Shown here: positions 1 through 8,253 of the stretch, piece by piece | How the letters are laid out: each line of letters starts with the position of its first letter | Numbering within the stretch: the first letter of the stretch is position 1 | From: Gammaproteobacteria bacterium | Lineage (GTDB): Bacteria; Pseudomonadota; Gammaproteobacteria; Pseudomonadales; Azotimanducaceae | Assembly (NCBI GenBank): GCA_002690865.1 | Contig: NZGG01000036.1 | Location: 1-47,736 of the forward strand | Direction of reading: 5' to 3' | Length of the DNA: 47,736 nt | Notes under the pieces: generated by a model | What the model was told of the DNA's origin: nothing | What the model saw: only the letters and a program-made list of their open reading frames with translations | Databases searched by the model: none | Program-made: the position numbers and the translations under genes

Positions 1-250
1 GGTTTTCTTGCTCCTGGTTTTCTTGCTCCTGACTTTGCTGTTCCTCGTTTCCCTGCTCTTGGTTTTCTTGCTCCTGGTTTTGCTGCTCCTGGTTTTCTTG
101 CTCCTGACTTTGCTGTTCCTCGTTTCCCTGCTCTTGGTTTTCTTGCTCCTGGTTTTGCTGCTCCTGACTTTGCTGTTCCTCGTTTCCCTGCTCTTGGTTT
201 TCTTGCTCCTGGTTTTGCTGCTCCTGACTTTGCTGTTCCTGGTTTTGTTG
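1..250. repeat. 15-bp tandem repeat with a 60-bp higher-order unit, inside the VWA-TPR gene
   Basis: The region is built from 15-bp steps (plus strand such as ggttttcttgctcct) that encode five-residue units such as QEQEN or QEQQN on the minus strand. A 60-bp higher-order unit is present: bases 121-180 and 181-240 are identical, and 61-120 is a variant. Every step is a multiple of three, so copy-number change lengthens or shortens the tail without a frameshift. The array continues past the left edge, so its full length is unknown. The product is a low-complexity, acidic/glutamine-rich, probably disordered tail after the TPR region. Confidence 0.95.
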
Positions 251-1636
251 ACGCTTGTTCAACTCATTTTCTATTAAATTTTTATTAAAGGCTGCATCCT
301 CGTTATTACGGTCTAAGAGTAGGGCTTCAGTATAAGCATCCAAAGCTTCTTGAAGTCGTCCTTGTTTTGCAAGAGTATTACCGAGGTTATACTTACCATC
401 TGTTGTGGCAATATTTGAAAATTCTACTTCTGCATTGTCATATTGCCCGCTCCGATAAAATGCTGATGCTTTCCAATTCGGATTTTTAAATAGTGATAAA
501 GCTTTTTCTGAATCGCCCTGTTGTAAAGCTTCAAAACCTTGCTGATCTTTGGTTTGCCAAAGGTCAATCCATTCAATCGCATACGTTTTTGACGATGGGA
601 TCAGGAATAGCACTAAAATAGTCCATAGCCAGTTCTGACGAAAAGCCAAGCTGGCGAGTGGCAGAAGAAGTAATAGAATCCAAGGCCCTTCTTCTTCCCA
701 TGAATCAAAGTTACGATCTGTTTTGCGAAGCTCTGTTTGCGATATTTGGCCATTAGGAGAAAGTAAATATTCTATGTCCTCGTCCATAAGGGTCATGCGC
801 GCAAATCTCCCTCCAACCGCGTCAGCAAATTTCTGAAGTTTCTTTAGGTCAACTTTAGCAATTACGAGGTTTCCATCAAGATCTTTTAGAAAGCCAGCAT
901 CAGGTCTGTCTGGATTTAGGGAGATTGCTGCTCCAGTTTCCGTGCCTACCGACATTAATGATATAGGAAAAGAAAAACGATTGGTGTTAGCGATAGTCTG
1001 TGCGTTAGCGATATCACGAATTTCATCGGTAATAATTAGGATTCGACCAGAATTAACATCAGCATCTTTAAACAGAGCGATAGCTCGCACTAGTGCGCGT
1101 GTTAACTGGCTGCCTTGTCCGGGCATAATACTCGGAGTAAGGGCAGGAATCATTGAGATAATTGTGTCGGTATCATTTGTCAGTGGGGAGACTACGTGTG
1201 CATCGCCAGCAAATACGATGAGTCCAGTCACCCCTTCAGTTCTTGCGATTAAAAGGTCCTGGAGTTTTCGATGGGCCCTGGTTAGTCGATTTGGACTAAC
1301 ATCGACTGCGTACATAGATTTTGTAAGATCGAATAAAATGACTAGGGCGTCTTTACGTTCATGCAGTGGACGTTCTGTTTTTTGCCACGCAGGACCAGCG
1401 ATGGCTATGATGGCTAGACACCAACAAACTATTATCAAGGAGAGAGGGCTCCTACTTATTTCCCTCTTTCGTTCATCCATTAAATAGGGTAGCAGTAATG
1501 GATCAATTGTCTTTAACCAGTTACTGTTTTTGCCAACTGCATATTTGAGTAAAAGGTAAACGAAGGTCATTGGAATAATAGCAAAAAACCACTCTGGACG
1601 AAGAAAATGGAAGTCTCTAAGGATTTGATCGATCAT
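1..1636 (-). CDS. BatB/BatC-like VWA and TPR membrane protein, partial
   Basis: This is the last gene of the Bat operon visible here; its 3' end lies outside the window. Read on the minus strand it begins MIDQILRDFHFLRPEW. It has a hydrophobic segment near residues 20-35, a second near 65-85, then a von Willebrand A domain with a MIDAS-like DLTKS at about residue 102. Another membrane segment follows near 340-360, then TPR-like helices at about 375-460, then a Gln/Glu/Asn-only repetitive tail. Its ATG overlaps the batA stop (ATGA), so the two are probably translationally coupled. BatB (VWA) and BatC (TPR) are separate proteins in Bacteroides; here they are one chain, as in many proteobacteria. 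The exact function is unsettled in the family: MoxR/VWA operons are thought to act as metal-dependent chaperone or stress-tolerance systems. The VWA-TPR architecture is clear; the symbol is left blank. Confidence 0.85.
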   Translation of the reverse strand, partial: MIDQILRDFHFLRPEWFFAIIPMTFVYLLLKYAVGKNSNWLKTIDPLLLPYLMDERKREISRSPLSLIIVCWCLAIIAIAGPAWQKTERPLHERKDALVILFDLTKSMYAVDVSPNRLTRAHRKLQDLLIARTEGVTGLIVFAGDAHVVSPLTNDTDTIISMIPALTPSIMPGQGSQLTRALVRAIALFKDADVNSGRILIITDEIRDIANAQTIANTNRFSFPISLMSVGTETGAAISLNPDRPDAGFLKDLDGNLVIAKVDLKKLQKFADAVGGRFARMTLMDEDIEYLLSPNGQISQTELRKTDRNFDSWEEEGPWILLLLLPLASLAFRQNWLWTILVLFLIPSSKTYAIEWIDLWQTKDQQGFEALQQGDSEKALSLFKNPNWKASAFYRSGQYDNAEVEFSNIATTDGKYNLGNTLAKQGRLQEALDAYTEALLLDRNNEDAAFNKNLIENELNKRQQNQEQQSQEQQNQEQENQEQGNEEQQSQEQQNQEQENQEQGNEEQQSQEQENQEQQNQEQENQEQGNEEQQSQEQENQEQEN

Positions 1637-2673
1637 TGTTTTGAATCCGTTACATTTTGTCTTCTGCGAATTTTAAGATCCGAGAGGGGTGTAACTGGTC
1701 TGGAATATGCTATTGCATAGATGAGACTGATTAGCATCGCTAACGATAACGGCCAATAGTAGAGGGATTTAACAGGTCGATACATATCAGGATCTTGCTT
1801 AATTGGTTCAAGTGTTTCAATTGCTCTGTAAATCTTCTTGAGTTCATCACTACTCATCGCACGTTGAAAGATACCTCCTGTAGTTTGTGCGATCTTTGAT
1901 AGTGTTTCGCTATCTAACTCGGCTGATGGATTTATCTTTCGATTAGAGAAAAACCCAGGAACTATCATCTCTTCAGATCCAAAGCCAATTGTATAGATAC
2001 GAATGCCCTCACTTGCTGCAAGCTTCGCGGCCTGTATCGGATCAATCTCTCCGGCTGTGTTAACGCCATCCGTGAGAAGAATTAGTACTCGATTTTCAGC
2101 AGGTCGGTCTTTGAGGCGTTTCACTGCAAGTCCAATAGCGTCCCCCACTGCGGTTTTTTGGCCAGCTATTCCTACAGTACTTTCTTCTAGCAACGTTCGA
2201 ACCGTGACGCGATCAAAGGTTAGAGGTGTTTGCAAGTAGGCATTACTTCCGAAGAGGATGAGGCCGAGTCGATCTCCTTTCCGACGCGCAACAAACTCGC
2301 CCACGACATGCTTAACGATGGTAAGTCTAGTGGCTCTATTTCCGCGGAGCTCCATATCTTCATAGCCCATTGATCCAGATACATCTACCGCTAAAAGGAG
2401 GTCCCGCCCACTGATTGGTAATTCGATAGGCTCGCCAATAAATTGCGGGCGAGTTCCCGCAAGCACAAGACAAAGCCAAATAAAAATCAAGAGCAGCCTG
2501 CGAAGAAACCTAAAACGAGGGTTTGTCGAACTATCTTCTGAGTAACCCGATATCAATGAGAAGAATGGTACAAATAAAGCAACCTCGTCACGAGATGCTG
2601 GAGTAATAATAAAATAAATTAATACTGGTAAGGGCAAAAAAAGGAGAAGCCATGGCCAAAGGAACTCAATCAT
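1633..2673 (-). CDS. BatA-like VWA domain membrane protein
   Basis: A 346-residue protein beginning MIEFLWPWLLLFLPLPVL, with an N-terminal membrane segment, a second one near residues 55-75, a von Willebrand A domain containing the MIDAS motif DVSGSMGYED and a downstream conserved TDG (LLTDGVNTAG), and a last membrane segment near the C-terminus (YYWPLSLAMLISLIYA). This is the classic BatA arrangement, in which the VWA domain faces the periplasm between membrane anchors. I chose the ATG at 2673 rather than an upstream in-frame start at 2739, because it gives a normal membrane N-terminus, has AAAGG 8 nt upstream and overlaps the DUF4381 stop by only 8 bp. It is coupled to the next VWA-TPR gene by an ATGA overlap. 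The metal-binding role of the MIDAS is family knowledge. Confidence 0.88.
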   Translation of the reverse strand: MIEFLWPWLLLFLPLPVLIYFIITPASRDEVALFVPFFSLISGYSEDSSTNPRFRFLRRLLLIFIWLCLVLAGTRPQFIGEPIELPISGRDLLLAVDVSGSMGYEDMELRGNRATRLTIVKHVVGEFVARRKGDRLGLILFGSNAYLQTPLTFDRVTVRTLLEESTVGIAGQKTAVGDAIGLAVKRLKDRPAENRVLILLTDGVNTAGEIDPIQAAKLAASEGIRIYTIGFGSEEMIVPGFFSNRKINPSAELDSETLSKIAQTTGGIFQRAMSSDELKKIYRAIETLEPIKQDPDMYRPVKSLYYWPLSLAMLISLIYAIAYSRPVTPLSDLKIRRRQNVTDSKQ

Positions 2674-3148
2674 ATATTGGTACCTTTCGGTGACGTTTGA
2701 TCCAATTGACGCTACATTTATGCAGCGCTTCAACGTCAATGTCTGGATCTTTAAGGTAGTGTCCGTCTATAAGGCTTTGTCCTTTGCCCATTGAAAAATC
2801 GTGTCCTCGTGATGTTTGGTCAAGGAAGGCGACCCACGATTCACCAGTTAGATGCGCAACATCAGTGCGTTGGTAACACGTTAGGGCAACTCGCTTTAAT
2901 AGATACTGTAAATCAACAATATACTGACTGGTGGAGCACCCTCGATTATATTCTATGAGTAATTGATTAATTTCTCGTATAGCTTCTCGGCGGTAACGAT
3001 TATCTTTCCAGTATTTGTAGATCCTGAAAATGACGAGTGATACCGTGATAATGGTAGCTATAACTAGTAACCACCAACCAATTGCAGGCGGCCAAAAGCC
3101 TGGCATGGTTGGCAGGTGTATATCTCTTAAGTTAGCTAAAGGATCCAT
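2666..3148 (-). CDS. DUF4381 domain membrane protein of the Bat operon
   Basis: A 160-residue protein with one membrane segment near residues 20-42 (AIGWWLLVIATIITVSLVIF), preceded by a short Pro/Trp-rich stretch (LPTMPGFWPPAIGWW) that is typical of DUF4381, and followed by a basic cytoplasmic helical region. DUF4381 proteins are regularly found between the DUF58 gene and the first VWA gene in proteobacterial MoxR operons, exactly as here. No enzymatic motif is visible; an accessory or scaffold role in the membrane complex is an inference. It overlaps the BatA start by 8 bp, and 73 bp separate it from the DUF58 gene upstream. Confidence 0.82.
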   Translation of the reverse strand: MDPLANLRDIHLPTMPGFWPPAIGWWLLVIATIITVSLVIFRIYKYWKDNRYRREAIREINQLLIEYNRGCSTSQYIVDLQYLLKRVALTCYQRTDVAHLTGESWVAFLDQTSRGHDFSMGKGQSLIDGHYLKDPDIDVEALHKCSVNWIKRHRKVPIYD

Positions 3149-3221
3149 TCGTAAATCTATTCGAACTGCTTTGTTTTTAAAATTATAGCGGAAGCTATTA
3201 TAATAATTGGTTCAAGGGTCA

Positions 3222-4217
3222 TTAGGATTGCCTAATTCCGCTCATAGAAGCAGCTAGTTCACTCACGAGTTTTTGCTTAGTCGACAGCTCTACTAAGGGT
3301 GATCCCGTCCTTGCAAATTCGAATTTTACTTTTTTAAGACGATTTTTAAAATTTAGCGCGTAGTCTTCTCGATATTGTTTTGATGAAGTATTGATGTGAG
3401 ATCTGGTAACACCATTAGTTATTGTATAACGATCTGGCTTAGGTAATTCCTTTTCGAGAGGATCTGAGATATGCACTCCCATAACCTGATTGTGCTGCAT
3501 TAGGTCGCGAAGCTGCAGTGTTGCTTGTTCCTCGAGCGAAGCGAAATCAGAAATTATTAATACAGCACTATCATGTTTTGTAATTCTCCGAAGGCGGAAA
3601 AGTGCATTGCTTAGGTAGGGTGAGTTTCCCTTCGCCGGTTTTCCTGATAAAACTCTGTTGCAGTGATCCAGCTCATATAGAAACCGCAATACGGAGGATT
3701 TACTCGAGCGTGCACGAACTTCGCGAGAGCTCTTCTCTGAAAAAATTATACCCCCAACCCGATCTCCTCGATGAAGTGCGTTCCACGCCGCTAGAGCAGC
3801 ACACTCCGCTGCTAGTACCGACTTTAGGGCGTGTACGGAACCAAAAAACATTGATGTAGATTGATCTACAAGTATGTAAAAGGGACGTTCTTTTTCTATT
3901 TGAAATAGCTTTGTATGTGGGTGCTGGGTTCGTGCTGTAACTTTCCAGTCGATTGAGCGTATTTCGTCACCGGGTTGATATATTCTGACTTCTGCAAAAT
4001 CGACTCCTCTTCCGCGAAACTTAGATGCTAGAAGGCCAGACAATGGATTGTATTTTGCGTGGGTTTTGAAATGGTTTAAGTTTCGGCCGGCATAACGCAT
4101 TTCGATTAATTCTTTTACGTCAGTATATGCTCCACCCTTAAGTTCTCTGGCGTCTTGAAGGTTTCCAGCGCCCTTTAATTTTCTGGAATCACTGGATAAT
4201 GTGGGTTTTTTAGCCAT
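3222..4217 (-). CDS. DUF58 domain protein of the MoxR operon
   Basis: A 331-residue soluble protein. The DUF58 signature is clear: YQPGDEIRSIDWKVTART near residues 83-100, followed by a degenerate VWA-like fold with LVDQSTSMFFGS and later IISDFASLEE. DUF58 proteins are encoded next to moxR in most bacteria and are thought to work with the MoxR ATPase on the same client complex. The gene lies 15 bp after moxR and is surely cotranscribed with it. The Lys/Ser-rich N-terminus (about 30 residues) is probably flexible. The family call is secure; no biochemical activity is established. Confidence 0.9.
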   Translation of the reverse strand: MAKKPTLSSDSRKLKGAGNLQDARELKGGAYTDVKELIEMRYAGRNLNHFKTHAKYNPLSGLLASKFRGRGVDFAEVRIYQPGDEIRSIDWKVTARTQHPHTKLFQIEKERPFYILVDQSTSMFFGSVHALKSVLAAECAALAAWNALHRGDRVGGIIFSEKSSREVRARSSKSSVLRFLYELDHCNRVLSGKPAKGNSPYLSNALFRLRRITKHDSAVLIISDFASLEEQATLQLRDLMQHNQVMGVHISDPLEKELPKPDRYTITNGVTRSHINTSSKQYREDYALNFKNRLKKVKFEFARTGSPLVELSTKQKLVSELAASMSGIRQS

Positions 4218-4232
4218 CGTATACTAATACAG

Positions 4233-5198
4233 CTAGGCAGTCGCAACACGTTGTAGAATAGTGTCCAAAGTTTGATCGCTTGTTATGCCTTCTGCCTCAG
4301 CTTCAAAGCTGATAATAATTCGGTGACGGAAGCAGTCGTTCAATACTGACCTAACATCGTCAGGACTTACAAAGTCCTTGCCGTTCAAAAATGCGTTACA
4401 ACGTGCGCATAGATCGAGAGCAATAGTTCCCCTCGGTGATACTCCGTAGTCTATCCATGATGCTATGTCTTCTCCGTAGGCATCAGGATTCCTGGTAGCC
4501 ATTGTTAGTTGCACTATATACTCTTCGACTGAAGACGCCATGTGGAGTTTTAGTATTTCCTGCCGTGCTGTGAAAATATTCTTTTGGCTGAGGTGTTGAC
4601 CTATAGATTTTTGTCCGATGACATTGATTGTTTCATTCCGTACCAGTTGTAAGATATTTCGCTCCGAAAGCGTGTCCGGATAGTCGATATTGACATGCAT
4701 CAGAAATCGGTCGAGTTGCGCTTCGGGGAGAGGATAGGTTCCCTCTTGCTCAATGGGGTTTTGGGTGGCCATAACTAAAAAAAGTTCTGGGAGAGTAAAT
4801 GTTTTGCGACCAAAGCTTACTTGGCGCTCGCCCATAGCTTCTAGCAGAGCCGACTGAACTTTTGCTGGAGCTCGATTTATTTCGTCTGCAAGTACTAAAT
4901 TGTGAAAGATTGGCCCTTTTTGAAATTCGAAGCTGGCGTCTTGCGCTCGATATATCTCAGTCCCAGTGATATCTGATGGTAGGAGATCGGGAGTAAACTG
5001 TATTCGGTGAAAATCACCTTCTATTCCATCTGCTAAAGTTTTAATGGCTTTGGTTTTGGCAAGTCCGGGGGCTCCTTCGACTAGCAAGTGTCCATTGGCA
5101 AGTAATGCCATTAATAATCTATCCACCAATTTTTCCTGTCCAATAATTTGGCTGGATAACCAGTTTTTTAAGGTTAAAATATTATCGATTGGGTGCAT
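4233..5198 (-). CDS. MoxR family AAA+ ATPase
   Basis: A 321-residue AAA_3 ATPase. Walker A is GAPGLAKTKA near residues 41-50 and Walker B is LVLADEINRAP. A sensor/arginine region follows (MATQNPIEQEGTYPLPEAQLDRF is the family hallmark, quoted here only as ATQNPIEQEG and LPEAQLDRF), with a C-terminal lid domain containing GVSPRGTIAL. MoxR ATPases act as chaperones that insert cofactors or activate protein complexes, usually with VWA partners. It is the promoter-proximal gene of the operon moxR, DUF58, DUF4381, VWA, VWA-TPR. The length and motifs are complete. Confidence 0.93.
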   Translation of the reverse strand: MHPIDNILTLKNWLSSQIIGQEKLVDRLLMALLANGHLLVEGAPGLAKTKAIKTLADGIEGDFHRIQFTPDLLPSDITGTEIYRAQDASFEFQKGPIFHNLVLADEINRAPAKVQSALLEAMGERQVSFGRKTFTLPELFLVMATQNPIEQEGTYPLPEAQLDRFLMHVNIDYPDTLSERNILQLVRNETINVIGQKSIGQHLSQKNIFTARQEILKLHMASSVEEYIVQLTMATRNPDAYGEDIASWIDYGVSPRGTIALDLCARCNAFLNGKDFVSPDDVRSVLNDCFRHRIIISFEAEAEGITSDQTLDTILQRVATA

Positions 5199-5464
5199 AT
5201 TAGTAATACCTAGGTCTCAGCATGATATTTAATATTCAGTCTTATTGAAGGAGACGATTATAGACATCTCCCACTTGTACAGGTTCCCTATTTTGAAAAA
5301 TACATTTTCGGTCTGATACATTACTTATTTTTGTTTAATTGTATGATTTGAAGCGAGAACAAAGTAAACCTCAAGACATAAGGGTGTAATTGTAGCTTTA
5401 GTGTAAGTGTCGTGCGAACAGAAGAAGTGGTGCGCTCTAAGATAGGGCGTAATAATCAAATAAT

Positions 5465-5477
5465 CCCTATTATAGGG
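5465..5477. promoter_or_regulatory. 13-bp dyad upstream of amtB
   Basis: CCCTATTATAGGG is a perfect inverted repeat, with 6-bp arms around one central base. It lies about 235 bp before amtB in a region divergent with moxR. It has the symmetry of a dimeric repressor or activator site. The binding protein is unknown. Confidence 0.4.
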
Positions 5478-5539
5478 CACAATATTGGTGAGAATAACGA
5501 CTTCAGGGTAGATTTTGATGGCCTAGTTTTTGCTTCCTC

Positions 5540-5556
5540 TTGGTGCTTAGAACGCT
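5540..5556 (+). promoter_or_regulatory. Possible sigma-54 promoter of amtB
   Basis: TTGGTGCTTAGAACGCT has the invariant GG-N10-GC spacing of a -24/-12 element and lies 157 bp before the amtB start. Ammonium transporter genes are often NtrC/sigma-54 controlled. Five of the thirteen conserved positions deviate from consensus, so this is a weak match. Confidence 0.25.
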
Positions 5557-5600
5557 TCGGCTTTTAATTTATGCCCCAGTTTTGAGCGTTTGGCGAGAGG

Positions 5601-5621
5601 TTAGTATAAGTTGCATACTAA
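5601..5621. promoter_or_regulatory. Inverted repeat TTAGTAT-N7-ATACTAA upstream of amtB
   Basis: Two perfect 7-bp arms separated by 7 bp (centre-to-centre 14 bp), about 92 bp before the amtB start. It resembles a regulator binding site more than a terminator, since no T run follows. The cognate regulator is not identified. Confidence 0.45.
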
Positions 5622-5712
5622 GCTACGTAAATGTCTCCCGTAAATGGGATGAAAAAGTGGGTGAACTTTTGGTTACCTAAAATAATTTCGCGTCAAAAGG
5701 AGGGAGTGCCTT

Positions 5713-7002
5713 ATGAACAAGTTAACACCATTTATAGTCGGTATTTTTGCCATGTTATTTAGTTGTTTTTCTCTAGCAGGGGATACGCTAAATGCGGCTA
5801 ATACGTCGTGGATATTGACATCGACAGCGTTAGTTTTATTAATGACTATACCCGGATTGTCCTTATTTTACGGAGGCCTTGTTCGCGTTAAGAATGTCTT
5901 GAGTGTTTTAATGCAATGTTTTGCAATTACCTGTGTCATATCAATACTCTGGCTTGTGATTGGTTACTCTCTCGCATTTTCTGAAGGAACCTGGTTCGTT
6001 GGTGGTTTAACTAACATATTTATGACGAACATTGGGGAAGAAACATTGGCCGGAGATATTCCAGAAAGTGTTTTCGCAATGTTCCAGCTCACCTTCGCGA
6101 TTATCACACCTGCTCTTATAGTGGGCGGTTTTGCGGAAAGAATGCGGTTCTCGTCTATGTTGTTATTCTCGGCGCTATGGTCACTAGCGGTTTATGCACC
6201 AGTTACTCATTGGGTGTGGGGTGGAGGCTGGCTTGCCGAGATGGGATTGATGGATTTTGCTGGCGGAACTGTCGTACACGTTAATGCAGGAGTTGCTGCG
6301 CTAGTGGCGGCGCTCGTGATGGGCAGCAGGAAAGGTTTTCCAGCGACACCGATGCCACCACATAATATGACAATGGCTATTACCGGGGCAGGTATGCTTT
6401 GGGTAGGTTGGTTCGGTTTTAATGCTGGTAGTGCACTCGCGGCAAATGGCGATGCTGGGATGGCAATGTTGGTTACACATATTTCTGCTGCAGCTGGTGC
6501 TTTAACTTGGATGTTCTGTGAGTGGAATAGGTTTGGAAAACCTAGCGCTCTGGGTGCCGTAACAGGTATGGTCGCAGGACTCGGAACAATCACTCCGGCA
6601 TCTGGTTTTGTAGGTCCTATTGGTGGGCTTGTTATCGGGATTGCAGCAGGTATCGTTTGCTTCAATCTGACAGTATATCTTAAGAACAAACTTCACATCG
6701 ACGATTCTCTCGATGTTTTTCCCGTACATGGGGTTGGAGGTGCATTAGGAACTATTCTCGCCGGCGTTTTTGGAGCAACTACTATTAGTTATTTCAGTGG
6801 CCAGGGATTGAGCCTCGAGTCAATAGGGTCTCAGGTTCAGGTCCAGGTTATTGGAGTCTTAGCCATAGCAGTATACTGCGGCGTACTAACCTTTGTTCTG
6901 CTAAAGCTGGTAGATATTGTATTGGGCTTGCGAGTGAGTGATGACGAAGAGACAGAAGGGCTTGATATTAATCAACATAATGAGAGAGGTTATGATTTAT
7001 AG
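5713..7002 (+). CDS. amtB: Ammonium transporter
   Basis: A 429-residue Amt/Rh family channel for uptake of ammonium at the inner membrane. The N-terminus has a cleavable signal peptide ending near SLAGDT, as in E. coli AmtB. About 11 membrane helices follow. The twin pore histidines are seen in the GGTVVHVNAG segment and in the FPVHGVGGALG segment. Family motifs include PGLSLFYGGLVR and GFAERM. The start has a strong ribosome binding site (AAAGGAGGGA). AmtB is usually cotranscribed with the PII gene glnK; here no glnK lies next to it, and the next gene, ddl, is convergent, so amtB is probably monocistronic. Upstream dyads and a weak sigma-54-like element suggest regulation. Confidence 0.95.
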   Translation: MNKLTPFIVGIFAMLFSCFSLAGDTLNAANTSWILTSTALVLLMTIPGLSLFYGGLVRVKNVLSVLMQCFAITCVISILWLVIGYSLAFSEGTWFVGGLTNIFMTNIGEETLAGDIPESVFAMFQLTFAIITPALIVGGFAERMRFSSMLLFSALWSLAVYAPVTHWVWGGGWLAEMGLMDFAGGTVVHVNAGVAALVAALVMGSRKGFPATPMPPHNMTMAITGAGMLWVGWFGFNAGSALAANGDAGMAMLVTHISAAAGALTWMFCEWNRFGKPSALGAVTGMVAGLGTITPASGFVGPIGGLVIGIAAGIVCFNLTVYLKNKLHIDDSLDVFPVHGVGGALGTILAGVFGATTISYFSGQGLSLESIGSQVQVQVIGVLAIAVYCGVLTFVLLKLVDIVLGLRVSDDEETEGLDINQHNERGYDL

Positions 7003-7021
7003 TTTTTAGCGTTCAGACATA

Positions 7022-7046
7022 AAATGGCCCGTAAAGCGGGCCATTT
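7022..7046. terminator. Bidirectional terminator between amtB and ddl
   Basis: AAATGGCCCG and CGGGCCATTT form a perfect 10-bp stem with a 5-nt loop. It sits between the two convergent genes, 20 bp after the amtB stop and 3 bp after the ddl stop in the other direction. Short T-rich flanks on both sides suit Rho-independent termination both ways. Confidence 0.85.
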
Positions 7047-7048
7047 CT

Positions 7049-8014
7049 TTATCTGCGCGCTGCACGTTCGGTTAGGTAGGAAACAAGTTCTGCGAAGTTG
7101 ATTCCGAGACCTGCTGCTCCGTCAGGGTATAAGCTAGTCGGCGTCATTCCTGGGAGAGTATTCACCTCAAGTAAGTATTCGGTATTTTCGTTAGGCACAA
7201 TAAAATCAGCTCTAGAGAGATCGCGGCAGCCAAGGGCTTGGTGGGCTTTTATAGCGATATTTTGCAATCTTTGTGTCTGTGCAGTGTCAAGTTCGGCTGG
7301 GATAATGTGGTCGCTAAGGCCTGCTGTATAGCGGTGTTGGAAATCGTACCATTTGTCCATAGGTGTGGTGACCTCTATAACTGGGAAAGCTAGCGTATCT
7401 TGGTCGGTTTCTAGCACTCCTACAGTTATTTCTTTTCCTAGTATTCTTTTTTCAATTAATAATCTTTCATCAAACATAAAAGCATCACTAATTCCTTTTT
7501 GAATATCGTTTTGATCACGAGTAAGCGCAACTCCAAGCGCACTGCCTTGCCGAGCAGGTTTGATGACCACACTCAGACCTATTAAATCTAATATTTTGCT
7601 TACTGCGTGATCAATAGAATAACCACGATCAATTACAATATCTTTTACGATTGGTAAGTTGTGACTAGCGAAGATTTGTTTTGCGATAATCTTGTCCATA
7701 GCGAAGCTACTGGAGTGAACTTCACTGCCAACATATTTATAGCCTAGTACTTCTAAGAAGCCTTGAAAAGTACCATCTTCGCCAGGAGGACCATGCAGTA
7801 CCGGAAAAACGACATCCGGTTTAAATATATCTAGATGACTTGCAAGTTTTTCGTCGAGTTCGAATTGTTTAGTTTGATGATAATTTTTTTTAAGAGCATT
7901 CATAACACTGTGCGCGCTAACCCTGGATACTTTACTTTCAGCTGAATTACCGCCGCATATGACTGCGATCTTCCTAGACGGGTCTACTGGATAGAAGTTC
8001 AAAAAAGAAGCCAT
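7049..8014 (-). CDS. ddl: D-alanine--D-alanine ligase
   Basis: A 321-residue ATP-grasp enzyme that makes D-Ala-D-Ala for peptidoglycan. The N-terminal GGNSAESKVS corresponds to the GGxSxE substrate loop of Ddl. PVLHGPPGEDGTFQGFLEV is the conserved HGxxGEDG region. KPARQGSALGV replaces the usual KPASEGSSVGV loop. The omega-loop Tyr is probably the one in FQHRYTAG. LLEVNTLPGMTPTSL is the C-terminal Mg/ATP-binding signature. The gene stands alone, not in the dcw cluster between murC and ftsQ where one Ddl is usually found, so a second paralogue may exist elsewhere. The presence of Tyr in the omega loop argues for D-Ala rather than D-lactate as acceptor; that is an inference by alignment from memory. 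Confidence 0.85.
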   Translation of the reverse strand: MASFLNFYPVDPSRKIAVICGGNSAESKVSRVSAHSVMNALKKNYHQTKQFELDEKLASHLDIFKPDVVFPVLHGPPGEDGTFQGFLEVLGYKYVGSEVHSSSFAMDKIIAKQIFASHNLPIVKDIVIDRGYSIDHAVSKILDLIGLSVVIKPARQGSALGVALTRDQNDIQKGISDAFMFDERLLIEKRILGKEITVGVLETDQDTLAFPVIEVTTPMDKWYDFQHRYTAGLSDHIIPAELDTAQTQRLQNIAIKAHQALGCRDLSRADFIVPNENTEYLLEVNTLPGMTPTSLYPDGAAGLGINFAELVSYLTERAARR

Positions 8015-8253
8015 AGCTCACCAAAAAAAGAGATATCTAACTTAATATATTTGATAGTTCCAAAATTGCACACAGGTTTTCTGCTTTATCTTGTTAGTGA
8101 TGCTAGCTAAATAGTTCTATGGTACTTCATGTGTGTATGCTTTATCACTGAAACCTGCAGTAACAATAATATTTATTATTATTCTCAAGACTGTAGGATA
8201 TTCCGACGAGTTATTTATTATTATGAAAGGTTATAATTGAAAGGATAAGTCAA

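Larger units (their letters stand above)
5199..5712. other. Intergenic region between divergent moxR operon and amtB
   Basis: 514 bp without a convincing gene. It must hold the promoters of both the moxR operon and amtB. Two near-perfect dyads and one possible sigma-54 element are listed separately. The octamer CGTAAATG occurs twice, at 5626-5633 and 5639-5646. No glnK-like coding sequence or tRNA is visible. Confidence 0.6.

Noticed and set aside
1-250. Tandem array considered as a CRISPR
   Set aside because: Units are contiguous 15-bp steps with no unique spacers and they continue the reading frame of the VWA-TPR protein.
8-277. Plus-strand open frame encoding a Leu/Val/Phe-only repeat
   Set aside because: It is the antisense of the repetitive Gln/Glu tail of the VWA-TPR gene, has no ribosome site, and exists only because the repeat lacks stops on both strands.
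942-1487. Plus-strand open frame of 181 codons
   Set aside because: It lies antisense inside the VWA domain of the minus-strand gene, which has clear motifs; its composition is not protein-like.
6207-6689. Minus-strand open frame of 160 codons
   Set aside because: Antisense to amtB; a shadow of the strong membrane-helix codon pattern.
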